In this document: positions 7,960-16,142 of the stretch, in pieces | Numbering within the stretch: position 1 is the first letter of the stretch | Layout of the letters: each line of letters starts with the position of its first letter | Source of the DNA: an uncultured Clostridia bacterium | GTDB lineage: Bacteria; Bacillota; Clostridia; Oscillospirales; Ruminococcaceae | Reading direction: 5' to 3' | DNA: 64,000 nucleotides | Assembly: GCA_947383835.1 (NCBI GenBank) | Contig: CANDEV010000007.1 | Location: 1 to 64,000, forward strand | Notes under the pieces: model-generated | The model's database searches: none | What the model was told of the DNA's origin: nothing | Seen by the model: only the letters and a program-made list of their open reading frames with translations | Position numbers and translations under genes: made by a program

Positions 7960-8676
7960 ATGCCTGCTGATATGATTAAATTGCAACAATGCTTAGATGA
8001 TATGAAACATACATATTTAAGTGGTCCTATGGCTGCGGTAAGAAGTTCAACTTTTATTTATAAGTTACATAAATATTGCGCTGAGGAATTGTATGCGGCA
8101 TTAGATAAAAATAAGGTTCAGAGAATTAATTTGTCTGATATGAAAAAACCTACTGGTCGGCCACATTATCCTAATATTCAAATAGAGCCTAATAAATTTC
8201 AGTTAATGCAAGAGGTGACATTATTTGGTTCTCACAAAAATAAAGATGAAGATATTGTTCTTGCCCATTATGCTAATGGTCCACAGATTGCCATTGGAGT
8301 AAGGAGTCAAATGTCATCTGTTGGTAAGAATATTGAAAATTATTATGAGGGCATTATAGGCGAGTGTATCTCGTTGCATGATCGATTCCCTATGGCTACG
8401 CTTGGATATGTATATTTATTGCCTAAAAACTCTATTAAAACTGGACGTGAAGAGGGTATAGATTTAGATCGGGTAGAAGGTTTATTTAAAAAGATAACAG
8501 GTAGAAAAGATTGGCACGATTCTTCTGATAAATATGAGCATTTTGCTTTTATAAAAGTTGATTTTGATACTACTCCGCCTACAATTATTCCAACTTGCCA
8601 TGAATTAAGTATTGAGACATTCTTTGATAAACTTATAGCTACACATAACGATCGGAATTTTTTTAATCAATTATAA
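7960..8676 (+). CDS. Putative type II restriction endonuclease
   Basis: A 238-residue protein encoded between a C-type regulator and an adenine methyltransferase, so by position the restriction enzyme. The segment SQMSSVGKNIENYYEGIIGE followed by LGYVYLL resembles the conserved S-x-G-x-N...E-x-x-G-x-x-x-L...LGYxxLL region of PaeR7I/XhoI-like enzymes. The protein's length and that of the methylase also fit that group. No unambiguous PD-(D/E)XK triad could be assigned by eye. The specificity is unknown and the PaeR7I relation is tentative. Confidence 0.65.
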   Translation: MPADMIKLQQCLDDMKHTYLSGPMAAVRSSTFIYKLHKYCAEELYAALDKNKVQRINLSDMKKPTGRPHYPNIQIEPNKFQLMQEVTLFGSHKNKDEDIVLAHYANGPQIAIGVRSQMSSVGKNIENYYEGIIGECISLHDRFPMATLGYVYLLPKNSIKTGREEGIDLDRVEGLFKKITGRKDWHDSSDKYEHFAFIKVDFDTTPPTIIPTCHELSIETFFDKLIATHNDRNFFNQL

Positions 8677-8681
8677 TTAAA

Positions 8682-8726
8682 ATAAAGTAAAAAGCGTTTG
8701 CATGTTGCAAACGCTTTTTACTTTAT
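8682..8726. terminator. Perfect 21-bp bidirectional terminator between R and M genes
   Basis: ATAAAGTAAAAAGCG... (8682-8702) pairs perfectly with 8706-8726 across a TGT loop, giving a 21-bp stem flanked by A/T tracts. It lies between the two convergent genes and overlaps the methylase stop codon. Confidence 0.9.
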
Positions 8727-10321
8727 CTTCTTAAATCGGGCTTCCGCCATGAACGCAATTTTTCAAGTGATTTTCGTATCTCGTTTATTTCAATATCTGT
8801 TAAATTGTAAATCTGCTTTAGGACAAGTTCATCCCCAAGAGAATATGTTTCAGATACTCCTTTGGAAATCATGCAATCATTTAGTTTATCAAAAACATCA
8901 TTAATTTTAGATTCTGGATAATTTGAAATAAGTTCCATTTTGTCCATTTCTCCAGGTATCATTACCAACGTGCCCCCGCCCAAAGAATGTATGTATAGCT
9001 CTATCATCAAAAGAGTTAAACTATTATACCATCTGCATACCAGTTCTTTAGCGGATGTATTTTTAGTAGTGGAATTTATTTTTCCGCAGAGCAAGCTATT
9101 AGATACAGCAAACCCTTTTGAGTTTGTTATCATTTTTGGAACATCACCAAAAACCGTTAGTATAAGGTCAGGTATTTCAATGCTTGGTGTAATATACCAC
9201 GGATTTCTAACCCTGCATTTATAACCTAAATTGACATTTTTTGCCTCGCCAAAAGAAATATATTTTTTTTCGCCTCTTCCAATATCCATTGGATAGAATA
9301 GGTAACTATCTGAAATAGCGTTTTGCGTATCTAATCCTATACATTTTTGGTTATTAATATCCTTAGAATTAATCAGACAAGGAATAAGATTGCTTTCTTT
9401 TAATTTGTACTTGTTTATTGTATCTAATGACGGGTGAAAAAATTCTTTGTTTCCGCTTACATAACCAATTTTAAATTTACATTCTTCAACAAGAGGAACA
9501 AGTGTATTATTTTGCCTAAGTGAAGATATTATTTCTTTAGTATTTTGGGAAATAAGCGCTCTTTCAAAAGGCTTGCTTAATGATGAAATATCTTTTATAG
9601 GTATTGAAATATTTATTAAGCTGTTGTCGCAAAACAAATTAACCGTATCTTTAAATGCTGTATATTCAACGTTGTCAGTAGTACCACCTTTTCCTTCTGC
9701 AAGAAAAACAATGGTTTCCACATCTACTTCAGGAAAAAAATCTTTAAAAACTCTATATATACGCAGTTTACTATAATTTTTTTTGAGATAATCCCATAGT
9801 TTGAAAGCATATCTTACGTATGTAATTTCATATGGAAGAACAAAACCCAATTTACCGTTTTCATTTAACATTTCTGTTGAATGTACTACAAATGGCATCC
9901 ATAAGCTACTGCTTGACGGTATTTCAATGCCATAACTGTTCATTAACGATATAACTTTATTTCGTTCACAAGAAGAAAGATTTTTTAAACTCACATATGG
10001 TGGGTTGCCGATAACCGCATCTATACCTGAACTTAATTTGTAATCCATAAAATCAGTGAGAGTACAGTCAACTATATCATTGGAATTCGTAAAATTGAAA
10101 AATGGTTCATCTTGAATTTCAACTCCATATATGACAGGATTACTCTTTCCAAATTCATTAAATCGATTTAATGCGGAATAAAGAAAACTTCCATCACCAA
10201 ATGAAGGCTCTAAAACCGTGGTATATTCATCATCTATTGCCCACCTTACAATATAATCTGCTACAGATAAACAAGTGTAAAACGAACCTGTTGCTCTTTT
10301 TTTTTCTTTTACCATAATCAT
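8723..10321 (-). CDS. N6-adenine DNA methyltransferase (type II modification enzyme)
   Basis: Protects host DNA by methylating adenine in the recognition site. In the 532-residue chain, motif X-like ATGSFYTCLSVADYIV (10-25) precedes the SAM-binding motif I LEPSFGDGSF (37-46), and the catalytic motif IV NPPY lies at 106-109. This motif order is that of gamma-class N6-adenine methylases, with a long C-terminal target-recognition region. The start ATG 10321 is seven bases from AAAGGG; GTG 10324 and ATG 10315 are alternatives. It converges with the endonuclease gene. Confidence 0.9.
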   Translation of the reverse strand: MIMVKEKKRATGSFYTCLSVADYIVRWAIDDEYTTVLEPSFGDGSFLYSALNRFNEFGKSNPVIYGVEIQDEPFFNFTNSNDIVDCTLTDFMDYKLSSGIDAVIGNPPYVSLKNLSSCERNKVISLMNSYGIEIPSSSSLWMPFVVHSTEMLNENGKLGFVLPYEITYVRYAFKLWDYLKKNYSKLRIYRVFKDFFPEVDVETIVFLAEGKGGTTDNVEYTAFKDTVNLFCDNSLINISIPIKDISSLSKPFERALISQNTKEIISSLRQNNTLVPLVEECKFKIGYVSGNKEFFHPSLDTINKYKLKESNLIPCLINSKDINNQKCIGLDTQNAISDSYLFYPMDIGRGEKKYISFGEAKNVNLGYKCRVRNPWYITPSIEIPDLILTVFGDVPKMITNSKGFAVSNSLLCGKINSTTKNTSAKELVCRWYNSLTLLMIELYIHSLGGGTLVMIPGEMDKMELISNYPESKINDVFDKLNDCMISKGVSETYSLGDELVLKQIYNLTDIEINEIRKSLEKLRSWRKPDLRR

Positions 10322-10363
10322 CACTCTACCCTTTAGTTATCTGTGATACGATAAAGTCAACAT

Positions 10364-10393
10364 AAAACTATACAAAATTTACAAAATAGTTTT
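10364..10393. promoter_or_regulatory. Inverted repeat upstream of the methylase gene
   Basis: AAAACTAT (10364-10371) and ATAGTTTT (10386-10393) form an exact 8-bp inverted repeat with a 14-base AT-rich spacer, between the methylase start and the upstream gene. It could be an operator for the methylase promoter or the tail structure of the HTH-ImmA mRNA. Confidence 0.4.
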
Positions 10394-10422
10394 AGTATAA
10401 AATGGCACAATCACATAGTAAT

Positions 10423-11583
10423 CTAATCTTTTTTATATTGCAAATTTATAATCTGTTTTATATGACCCTGTTTCAAAGTATCCTTTTTTAGATTTAAAAG
10501 TTCCTCAACTTGTTCTGGATACAATGTCAAATTGTAATCCATAGATAACTCCTGTAAAAATTCTCTAGGAGTAACAATATTATCATTTAATAACATATTG
10601 ACAGCAGTTTCCAATAGCGAAGGCTGCGATGTCATAAGAGTATCATCTAACGGTTCCTGTTTACGAATACCCAGCTTTTGCATTTTTCTCATTAATGATT
10701 GGTATTTATCATATGAGATTAATCCAAGATTTTTGGAACGCCTAATCATTGCTGCTATTGATACTTTCCATTTTTTCTTTAATTCAATATAGTGGCTTAA
10801 TTTATCAGCATAGCTACCTACATCTTTAATAAAGGTTTCTTTGGGAAGAAGAAATGCAGAAGCAAAATCATTTGCTTCTTGTTCACGTTCGCGAAATTCT
10901 TGTGTAGAAAGGTTTGTAATATCATCATCCCAATCGTGCAATAAAATGTGTCCTAATTCATGAGATACATCAAAATGTATACGAGCCGCAGTATTCTTAT
11001 TCCTAGAAAAAGCTATAATATATCTATTCTCATCATTTACTACAATTTTTTTACTAAAAGCATCAATATCATTTGTATCAGTAGAAAATGACGTTATAAT
11101 AATTCCATTTTCCTCTGCATGAAATATTAATCTATCAATAGGTCCACGCCCAAGCTTCCAATGTTCTCTCAATGTCAAAGCAACTTCCTCAATGTCATAG
11201 TTATCTGGAATATTGGGAAGATATGTTTCTGGAAAAGTAATGTATTCACTTATATAAGCATATATAGCAGATATAAATTCTATTTTTACTTCCTGTTCAT
11301 ACCTGTATTTTTTACAAGTCGTCAATAAAGATCTAAAATAAGTTGAAGGATATGATTCTACGTGACTTAAGTTATTATCTAAAAAGAATTCTATTGGGAA
11401 ATTGAGTATTTCACTCATTTTATATATTTTTAAGTATTCGGGTTCAGAAATTTTTCCATTTTCATACATGGATATAGTTTGTCTCTGAACTTCTAATTTT
11501 TCAGCTAAATCGGCAATGCTCATACCGCGTACTGTCCTTGCTGTTTTTAATCGTTGCCCATTGAAAGATCTTAAATCACTCAT
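10423..11583 (-). CDS. HTH (XRE) - ImmA/IrrE metallopeptidase fusion protein
   Basis: A 386-residue two-domain regulator. Residues 8-65 form an XRE helix-turn-helix (MSIADLAEKLEVQRQTISMY). A zinc-peptidase domain carries HELGH (208-212) and the downstream glutamate in REREQEANDFASAFLLP (about 236). In this family, known from the ICEBs1 ImmA/ImmR pair and from radiation-response IrrE, the protease cleaves or derepresses a repressor. Here both functions are in one chain. Strong AGGAGG fixes the start. It is the second gene of a two-gene operon, 18 bases after its partner. Confidence 0.88.
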   Translation of the reverse strand: MSDLRSFNGQRLKTARTVRGMSIADLAEKLEVQRQTISMYENGKISEPEYLKIYKMSEILNFPIEFFLDNNLSHVESYPSTYFRSLLTTCKKYRYEQEVKIEFISAIYAYISEYITFPETYLPNIPDNYDIEEVALTLREHWKLGRGPIDRLIFHAEENGIIITSFSTDTNDIDAFSKKIVVNDENRYIIAFSRNKNTAARIHFDVSHELGHILLHDWDDDITNLSTQEFREREQEANDFASAFLLPKETFIKDVGSYADKLSHYIELKKKWKVSIAAMIRRSKNLGLISYDKYQSLMRKMQKLGIRKQEPLDDTLMTSQPSLLETAVNMLLNDNIVTPREFLQELSMDYNLTLYPEQVEELLNLKKDTLKQGHIKQIINLQYKKD

Positions 11584-11601
11584 TAAAAGAGCCTCCTAAT
11601 A

Positions 11602-12360
11602 TCATTTAACTTCATTTGTATCCTCAGATTCAACAGGCTTATATGAAACACTTGCATTTAAATTTTGTTTTTGTTTAGCTCTGTTCGTATATTTCAAGTT
11701 CCTGTTAGGAATATTATGTATAATATCATCTTTATTAACTTGTTCTACAACGGTACTTTCATTAACACTAATATATTCGTTCCATGAAACGGATTCACAT
11801 TCATCAAAATTGCGGTTTATCATTACACAGCGAATGGAATGCAGTATCTCGTTTTTAGCCGAAAATAACACTATGGCATGATGTTTAACTGTTTCAATAG
11901 ATATACACAAATCACTACATATCTTTTCCACAGTTTTTTGTGCTTCTGTTTTGTCAGATTCTTGGTCAAAAATTGTCTGCTGATCTTTTTCCAAATTTAC
12001 ATTAAAAATCTGTGCCAAATGTGCAATATAGTGATGACCGTTTTTTCTATCTTTTTTTACTGTCTGAAAACGTTCTTCGCGCATAATAGTAACAAGCATA
12101 TTGGTTGATTTATCAAAAATCACAATAAAATGCCAAGTTCCTCGCAAAGTCGATCTGATAATTATATCATCGTTTTCTCCGTAGATAGAAAATAAATTTC
12201 TATTAAGTAAATCCCATATTCTTGTCGGATAACCATTCATATAACTACGATTAAGTCTAGCTTGTCGAGTATCTTGTATAATATCATCAGTAACTGCATC
12301 AAGAATACTGCTTGTAATACCATAAATAAAGGTTTTGCTTAGATTGCAAATAAGGCTCAT
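11602..12360 (-). CDS. Uncharacterised partner protein of the HTH-ImmA protease
   Basis: A 252-residue soluble protein I do not firmly recognise. It may be related to DUF5986-type proteins found next to XRE/ImmA genes. The segment TLRGTWHFIVIFDKS followed by MREERFQTVKK looks like a folded core, and the C-terminal 40 residues are low-complexity and polar. ATG 12360 with GAGGAG upstream is preferred over the longer frame start at 12378. It is first in the operon, behind a consensus promoter. It could be a toxin, anti-restriction or stress-sensing component regulated by the protease; this is a guess from context. Confidence 0.55.
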   Translation of the reverse strand: MSLICNLSKTFIYGITSSILDAVTDDIIQDTRQARLNRSYMNGYPTRIWDLLNRNLFSIYGENDDIIIRSTLRGTWHFIVIFDKSTNMLVTIMREERFQTVKKDRKNGHHYIAHLAQIFNVNLEKDQQTIFDQESDKTEAQKTVEKICSDLCISIETVKHHAIVLFSAKNEILHSIRCVMINRNFDECESVSWNEYISVNESTVVEQVNKDDIIHNIPNRNLKYTNRAKQKQNLNASVSYKPVESEDTNEVK

Positions 12361-12396
12361 TAGAAAATCTCCTCTCAAATATATTTATTATTTTAC

Positions 12397-12425
12397 ATTA
12401 TAGGACTTTTTGGCTAATTTGTCAA
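12397..12425 (-). promoter_or_regulatory. Promoter of the HTH-ImmA operon
   Basis: On the reverse strand TTGACA (12425-12420), 17 bases, TATAAT (12402-12397): exact sigma-A consensus, about 37 bases before the start codon at 12360. Confidence 0.85.
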
Positions 12426-12679
12426 GCAGTTTACAAAATTTAACGTAAAAAATATAGTTTATTGCAGAAAATATATAATTAAATTGAATAAACTTTAAAT
12501 TAAACTATTGATATTGCACAAGTATTATAAGCTGGTTTATATAATAGCATTTATATTTTTCACAAATATGGTGTGCACATCAGACAATAGGTATGACTAA
12601 AAGATGTGCTAATGCTTTGGTGACTTTATACTCTTTTAAACATTCTTTGTCTAATAAAATTACAGGAGTATGTCAAAAT

Positions 12680-12699
12680 TTTGGTCTTCATTTGGTCTT
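12680..12699. other. Right integrase arm-type site pair
   Basis: TTTGGTCTT at 12680-12688 and 12691-12699, in the same orientation and with the same 11-base period as the pair at 2291-2310. It lies 135 bases inside the right attachment site. The rest of 12426-12824 is AT-rich and shows no convincing gene. Confidence 0.6.
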
Positions 12700-12824
12700 T
12701 AAAGTTACAAAAACATACAAAAAGCTGCAAAAAGACTGGCGTATGCAACATCAGCTTAACCCGCTTCATTACTGAATTTACGGGCATTTGCGAAAAAATC
12801 TGCAAAAATAAGATAATTGATACA

Positions 12825-12842
12825 TCAGCCTCGAAGAGATAA
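12825..12842. other. Right attachment site of the integrated element (attR core)
   Basis: TCAGCCTCGAAGAGATAA shares TCAG and the exact AAGAGATAA with the rpsI end. It is followed at once by a strong terminator, the expected neighbour of rpsI before insertion. This marks the element end, giving a size near 10.6 kb. Confidence 0.5.
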
Positions 12843-12859
12843 CATTATATATGTATATC

Positions 12860-12887
12860 AAAAGCTCCCGAAATTCGGGAGCTTTTT
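12860..12887 (+). terminator. Terminator, probably the original rpsI terminator
   Basis: AAAAGCTCCCGAA and TTCGGGAGCTTTTT form a 13-bp stem followed by T residues. It lies 17 bases after the attR core. Confidence 0.8.
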
Positions 12888-12922
12888 CTTTCAGGAGCAG
12901 AGACTCGTCCCTACAAAAATAA

Positions 12923-12956
12923 AACCGCAGCCTAAAATAAAATGCTGCGGCTTTAC
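12923..12956 (-). terminator. Terminator of the 12953-13258 regulator
   Basis: AAACCGCAGC and GCTGCGGCTTT form a stem at the 3' end of the reverse-strand regulator gene, followed by T-rich sequence on that strand. Confidence 0.65.
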
Positions 12957-13258
12957 TTTTTTAAGGTCTCGCTCATAGAAAGCAAAGCGTTCCCTTTTTC
13001 ATCGGACAATGTTCTGAAGTTTTCAATCAGCTGTCTTTCCTTTTCCGAAAGATATGACGCTTCACCCTCGTTAAAAAGCTCGGCAAGCGTTATGCCAAGC
13101 GGCACTATCATCTTTTTAAGAGTTTCGATAGTCGGCTGACGAGTACCCTCTTCAATGCCTTTTATATGATGTCCCGAAATTCCCGTAAGCTGTGTTAAAC
13201 GATAACGCGTAATATTTTTTGCTTTACGAATATCCATTATACGTTTTCCCAAATCCAA
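12953..13258 (-). CDS. XRE-family transcriptional regulator
   Basis: A 101-residue protein with an N-terminal helix-turn-helix (MDLGKRIMDIRKAKNITRYR, then ISGHHIKGIEEGTRQPTIET) and a short helical C-terminal part likely used for dimerisation. It is divergent from the SLOG-domain gene at 13385. The shared gap contains a perfect 12-bp palindrome, so it may regulate that gene. It lies just outside the integrated element. Confidence 0.8.
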   Translation of the reverse strand: MDLGKRIMDIRKAKNITRYRLTQLTGISGHHIKGIEEGTRQPTIETLKKMIVPLGITLAELFNEGEASYLSEKERQLIENFRTLSDEKGNALLSMSETLKK

Positions 13259-13331
13259 GCCGCGCTCACACCTTTCTGTAAATATTATAATACTTTTAAA
13301 AAAATAAAATAATCTCCAAAAGGTATTGAAT

Positions 13332-13358
13332 TTATTGACTTATAAGTCTATAATATAA
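13332..13358 (+). promoter_or_regulatory. Promoter with 12-bp palindromic operator
   Basis: TTGAAT (13326-13331), 17 bases, TATAAT (13349-13354) precedes the SLOG gene. Between the boxes lies the perfect palindrome GACTTATAAGTC (13337-13348). A repressor bound there would block the promoter. The divergent XRE regulator is the obvious candidate. Confidence 0.5.
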
Positions 13359-13384
13359 GTATATGATTTACAGGAGGAGTTATA

Positions 13385-13720
13385 ATGAAAGTAGCAGTAA
13401 TAGGCTCTCGCGGACTTACCGTAAACGATCTGGGAAAATATCTTCCCGCCGATACCACAGAAATTATTTCCGGCGGAGCAAAGGGCATTGACGCCTGTGC
13501 AAGAGAATACGCCGCTGCCCATAATATAAAGCTGACGGAATTTTTGCCGAAGTACGAAAAATACGGAAAAAGCGCGCCGCTGAAGCGCAATATCGAAATA
13601 ATAGAAAATGCGGACGTTGTTCTCGCGTTTTGGGACGGAAAATCACGCGGCACAAAATTTGTTATAGACAAGTGCGCCGAATTAGGCAAGGAAATAAAGG
13701 TTGAAACCGCGGCAGTTTGA
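13385..13720 (+). CDS. SLOG-domain protein (DUF2493/YspA-like)
   Basis: A 111-residue Rossmann-like protein of the SLOG superfamily, which binds nucleotide-derived ligands (DprA, LOG and YspA relatives). The motifs GSRG (7-10), GGAKGID (30-36) and PLKRNIEII with ADVVLAFWDGKSRGT are characteristic. AGGAGG precedes the start. It lies between a divergent XRE regulator and a Fic protein with its own promoter. Some SLOG proteins work in nucleotide-signalling immunity, but a single free-standing copy is not proof of that. Confidence 0.8.
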   Translation: MKVAVIGSRGLTVNDLGKYLPADTTEIISGGAKGIDACAREYAAAHNIKLTEFLPKYEKYGKSAPLKRNIEIIENADVVLAFWDGKSRGTKFVIDKCAELGKEIKVETAAV

Positions 13721-13745
13721 CAACGCCGCAATGCCGTGATATAAT
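13717..13745 (+). promoter_or_regulatory. Promoter of the fic gene
   Basis: TTGACA (13717-13722), 17 bases, TATAAT (13740-13745): exact consensus overlapping the end of the SLOG gene. Confidence 0.8.
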
Positions 13746-13776
13746 AAAAATATAAAACAAATCAAGGAGAATAGCC

Positions 13777-14397
13777 ATGCCTCTCGAAAACAAACTCGGA
13801 ATAAAAAGCTCCGCGCAGCTTGCGGAAGCGGAGGAACGCATAAGCAAGAAAAAAGCCGCCGAAATGTTTGAAAGCGGCTTTCTCGACAGCCTTGAAGCAG
13901 GGACTTTCCGCTCCCTTGCGGAGATACACCGTTATCTTTTTTTCGAAATTTACGACTTTGCGGGGGAGCTTCGCACCGTCAATATTTCAAAGGGCGGTTT
14001 TAGGTTTGCACCGGTGCTGTACCTTGAAGCCGCTTTGAAAAATATTGAAAATATGCCCCAGTCCACCTTTGATGAGATAATCGAAAAATATGTGGAAATG
14101 AACGTCGCCCACCCCTTTCGCGAGGGCAACGGCAGGAGTACACGTATCTGGCTCGACCTCATGCTCAAAAAAGAGCTTAGCATGGTCGTTGACTGGAGTA
14201 CTATTAATAAGGAAGACTACTTCCTTGCAATGGAGAGAAGTCCCGTAAAGTACACGGAGATAAAAACCCTGCTTAAAAACGCCTTGACGGACAGGACTGC
14301 CGACCGTGAAATTTACATGAAAGGCATAGACAGAAGCTATTATTATGAGGGGTACGACCTTTACTCCGCAGGACAAATCAACGAAAGAGGAATATAA
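13777..14397 (+). CDS. Fic-domain protein adenylyltransferase, class III type
   Basis: Fic enzymes transfer AMP from ATP to protein hydroxyls. The 206-residue protein has the complete catalytic loop HPFREGNGR (112-120) with the active histidine. Near the C-terminus is S-Y-Y-Y-E-G (187-192), matching the (S/T)xxxE(G/N) inhibitory motif. In class III Fic proteins this motif sits at the C-terminus and blocks ATP until self-modification or oligomer change. No separate antitoxin gene is needed under that model. The next gene, rsmE, starts one base after its stop, so the two are probably co-transcribed. Confidence 0.88.
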   Translation: MPLENKLGIKSSAQLAEAEERISKKKAAEMFESGFLDSLEAGTFRSLAEIHRYLFFEIYDFAGELRTVNISKGGFRFAPVLYLEAALKNIENMPQSTFDEIIEKYVEMNVAHPFREGNGRSTRIWLDLMLKKELSMVVDWSTINKEDYFLAMERSPVKYTEIKTLLKNALTDRTADREIYMKGIDRSYYYEGYDLYSAGQINERGI

Positions 14398-14398
14398 A

Positions 14399-15118
14399 AT
14401 GCCAAGATTTTTTACCCCCGAAAAGCCGTCCGAAATAATAACCGTAACAGGCAGCGACGCCCGTCACATAGGCTACTCCCTGCGAATGAAAGTGGGGGAC
14501 GGTCTCACATTCTGCCACGGCGGAACGGACTATTCCTGCACAATAGAAAGCATGACCGAGACGGAGGTCGTCTGCCGCGTGGAAAGCTCCGCGCCCACTC
14601 TTGCAGAGCCGACGGTGGGACTGACGATCTATCAGGCGTACCCAAAGCAGGACAAGCTTGAGCTTATCATACAAAAGACCGCAGAGCTGGGCGTGAGCCG
14701 TATCGTGCCGTTTTTATCCGCGCGGTGCGTTGCACGTCCCGACAAAAAGACCTATGAGAAAAAGCAGGCTCGCTTTCAGAAGATCGCGGAGGAGGCAGCC
14801 AAGCAGTCGGGCAGGGGGAAAGTCCCCGAAATTGCTCCGCTGATGACCTTTACCGAGGCGTTAGAGGATATGGGGCAGTGCGGTGTAAAGCTGCTTTGCT
14901 ATGAAAACGGCGGAAAACGTCTTAAAGATACAGACCTGCCCGAAAGCGGCAGCATTGGCGTAATGATAGGCTCAGAGGGAGGCTTCGAGAGGTCGGAGGC
15001 GGAAGCTGCGGAGGCTGCGGGAGCGATCCCGATATGGCTTGGGGAGCGTATACTGCGGTGCGAGACCTGTCCCATAGCGGTCACGGCGATAATAATGAAC
15101 CTAACCGACAATATGTAG
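14399..15118 (+). CDS. rsmE: 16S rRNA (uracil-1498-N3)-methyltransferase
   Basis: SPOUT-family RNA methylase that modifies U1498 of 16S rRNA. The product of 239 residues has an N-terminal PUA-like part and a C-terminal knotted SAM-binding domain with IGSEGGF (about 190-196) and LGERILRCET (about 214-223). The longer frame beginning at 14345 would overlap fic, so ATG 14399 with AGAGG upstream is chosen. Confidence 0.93.
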   Translation: MPRFFTPEKPSEIITVTGSDARHIGYSLRMKVGDGLTFCHGGTDYSCTIESMTETEVVCRVESSAPTLAEPTVGLTIYQAYPKQDKLELIIQKTAELGVSRIVPFLSARCVARPDKKTYEKKQARFQKIAEEAAKQSGRGKVPEIAPLMTFTEALEDMGQCGVKLLCYENGGKRLKDTDLPESGSIGVMIGSEGGFERSEAEAAEAAGAIPIWLGERILRCETCPIAVTAIIMNLTDNM

Positions 15119-15224
15119 CAGGGAACGCCCTGCGGCGGCAGGGAACGCCCTGCGGCGAGAGTCACCCCCAATGTTAAATGCTATAAGAAGTTACTTATTC
15201 AAGCCCCCTCAAAGGGGGCGGTTT
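15118..15224 (+). repeat. R2 repeat
   Basis: Tandem AGGGAACGCCCTGCGGCG units, then GTCACCCCCAATGTTAAATG and the stem AAGCCCCCTC/AAAGGGGGCGG. A representative full copy of the R2 family, found directly after stop codons across the window. Confidence 0.75.
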
Positions 15225-15263
15225 AATAAAATACAGGGCATTTGCTGCCCCATAAAAATTGTT

Positions 15264-15390
15264 TATAGCAATCCATAAAAATAATCATACTGTAGGGGCG
15301 GGGTCTCCCCGCCCGCGATACAAAAATATACTGAACCACGGGACGGGAAACCCGTCCCATACAAAAGGCATTATTTATAGGATCGCTATA
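15264..15390. repeat. R1 repeat
   Basis: Complete R1 copy with inverted termini TATAGCAATCC and GGATCGCTATA. Between them are two self-complementary GC blocks (GGGGCGGGGTCTCCCCGCCC and GGGACGGGAAACCCGTCCC). It fills the gap between rsmE and the pseudouridine synthase gene. Confidence 0.75.
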
Positions 15391-15431
15391 ATTATTCATT
15401 ATAAATTTTTAGTTATCATAAGGAGCACGAA

Positions 15432-16142
15432 ATGCAAAAACAACGCCTTGACAAATTCCTGTCAAACCAACTGAACATCTCCCGCGCCGACGCAAAGGAG
15501 CTTATCAAAAAACGTCTTGTAACGGTGAACGGCGGGACTGCAAAATTATTCGACATTAAAATAGACCCGGAGGGGGACTCCGTTGCCGCCGAGGGAAAAG
15601 CTGTGACCTACCGCGAGCACGTTTATATCATGCTGAACAAGCCTGCGGGGGTGGTCTGTGCGACCCGCGACAAGCTTTCGGAGACCGTTCTGGAGCTTAT
15701 CCCCGCCGAGCTTCGCCGAGAGGGACTTTTCCCTGCGGGCAGGCTGGACAAGGACACCGTGGGCTTTGTGCTTATTACGGACGACGGCGGATTTGCCCAT
15801 GATATTTTGTCCCCCAAAAAGCACGTGGATAAAAAATATTTCGCTGTTTTGGAAAAAAATATTGCCGAGCATGACATAGAATTGCTAAAATCGGGAATTA
15901 CTATTGACGGCGGGGAAAAATGCCTTCCCGCATATGTTGAAGCTTCACAAAAGCCCAACGAAATATTTATCACGCTTAACGAGGGCAAGTATCATCAGAT
16001 AAAACGCATGGCCGAAGCGGTGGGCAACAAGGTTCTGTACCTGAAGCGTCTGAGCATAGGCGGACTTGCTCTGGACGAGACTCTGCGGGAGGGAGAGTGC
16101 AGGGAAATCACAAAGGAGGAGCTTATATCAATTAATAAGTAA
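15432..16142 (+). CDS. RsuA/RluB-family rRNA pseudouridine synthase
   Basis: Isomerises uridine to pseudouridine in rRNA, most likely U516 of 16S rRNA by similarity to RsuA. The 236-residue protein has an N-terminal S4 RNA-binding domain (LDKFLSNQLNISRADAKELI) and the catalytic motif GRLDKDT (103-109) with D106. Length and motif order fit RsuA rather than RluA. The site it modifies cannot be read from sequence. Confidence 0.9.
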   Translation: MQKQRLDKFLSNQLNISRADAKELIKKRLVTVNGGTAKLFDIKIDPEGDSVAAEGKAVTYREHVYIMLNKPAGVVCATRDKLSETVLELIPAELRREGLFPAGRLDKDTVGFVLITDDGGFAHDILSPKKHVDKKYFAVLEKNIAEHDIELLKSGITIDGGEKCLPAYVEASQKPNEIFITLNEGKYHQIKRMAEAVGNKVLYLKRLSIGGLALDETLREGECREITKEELISINK

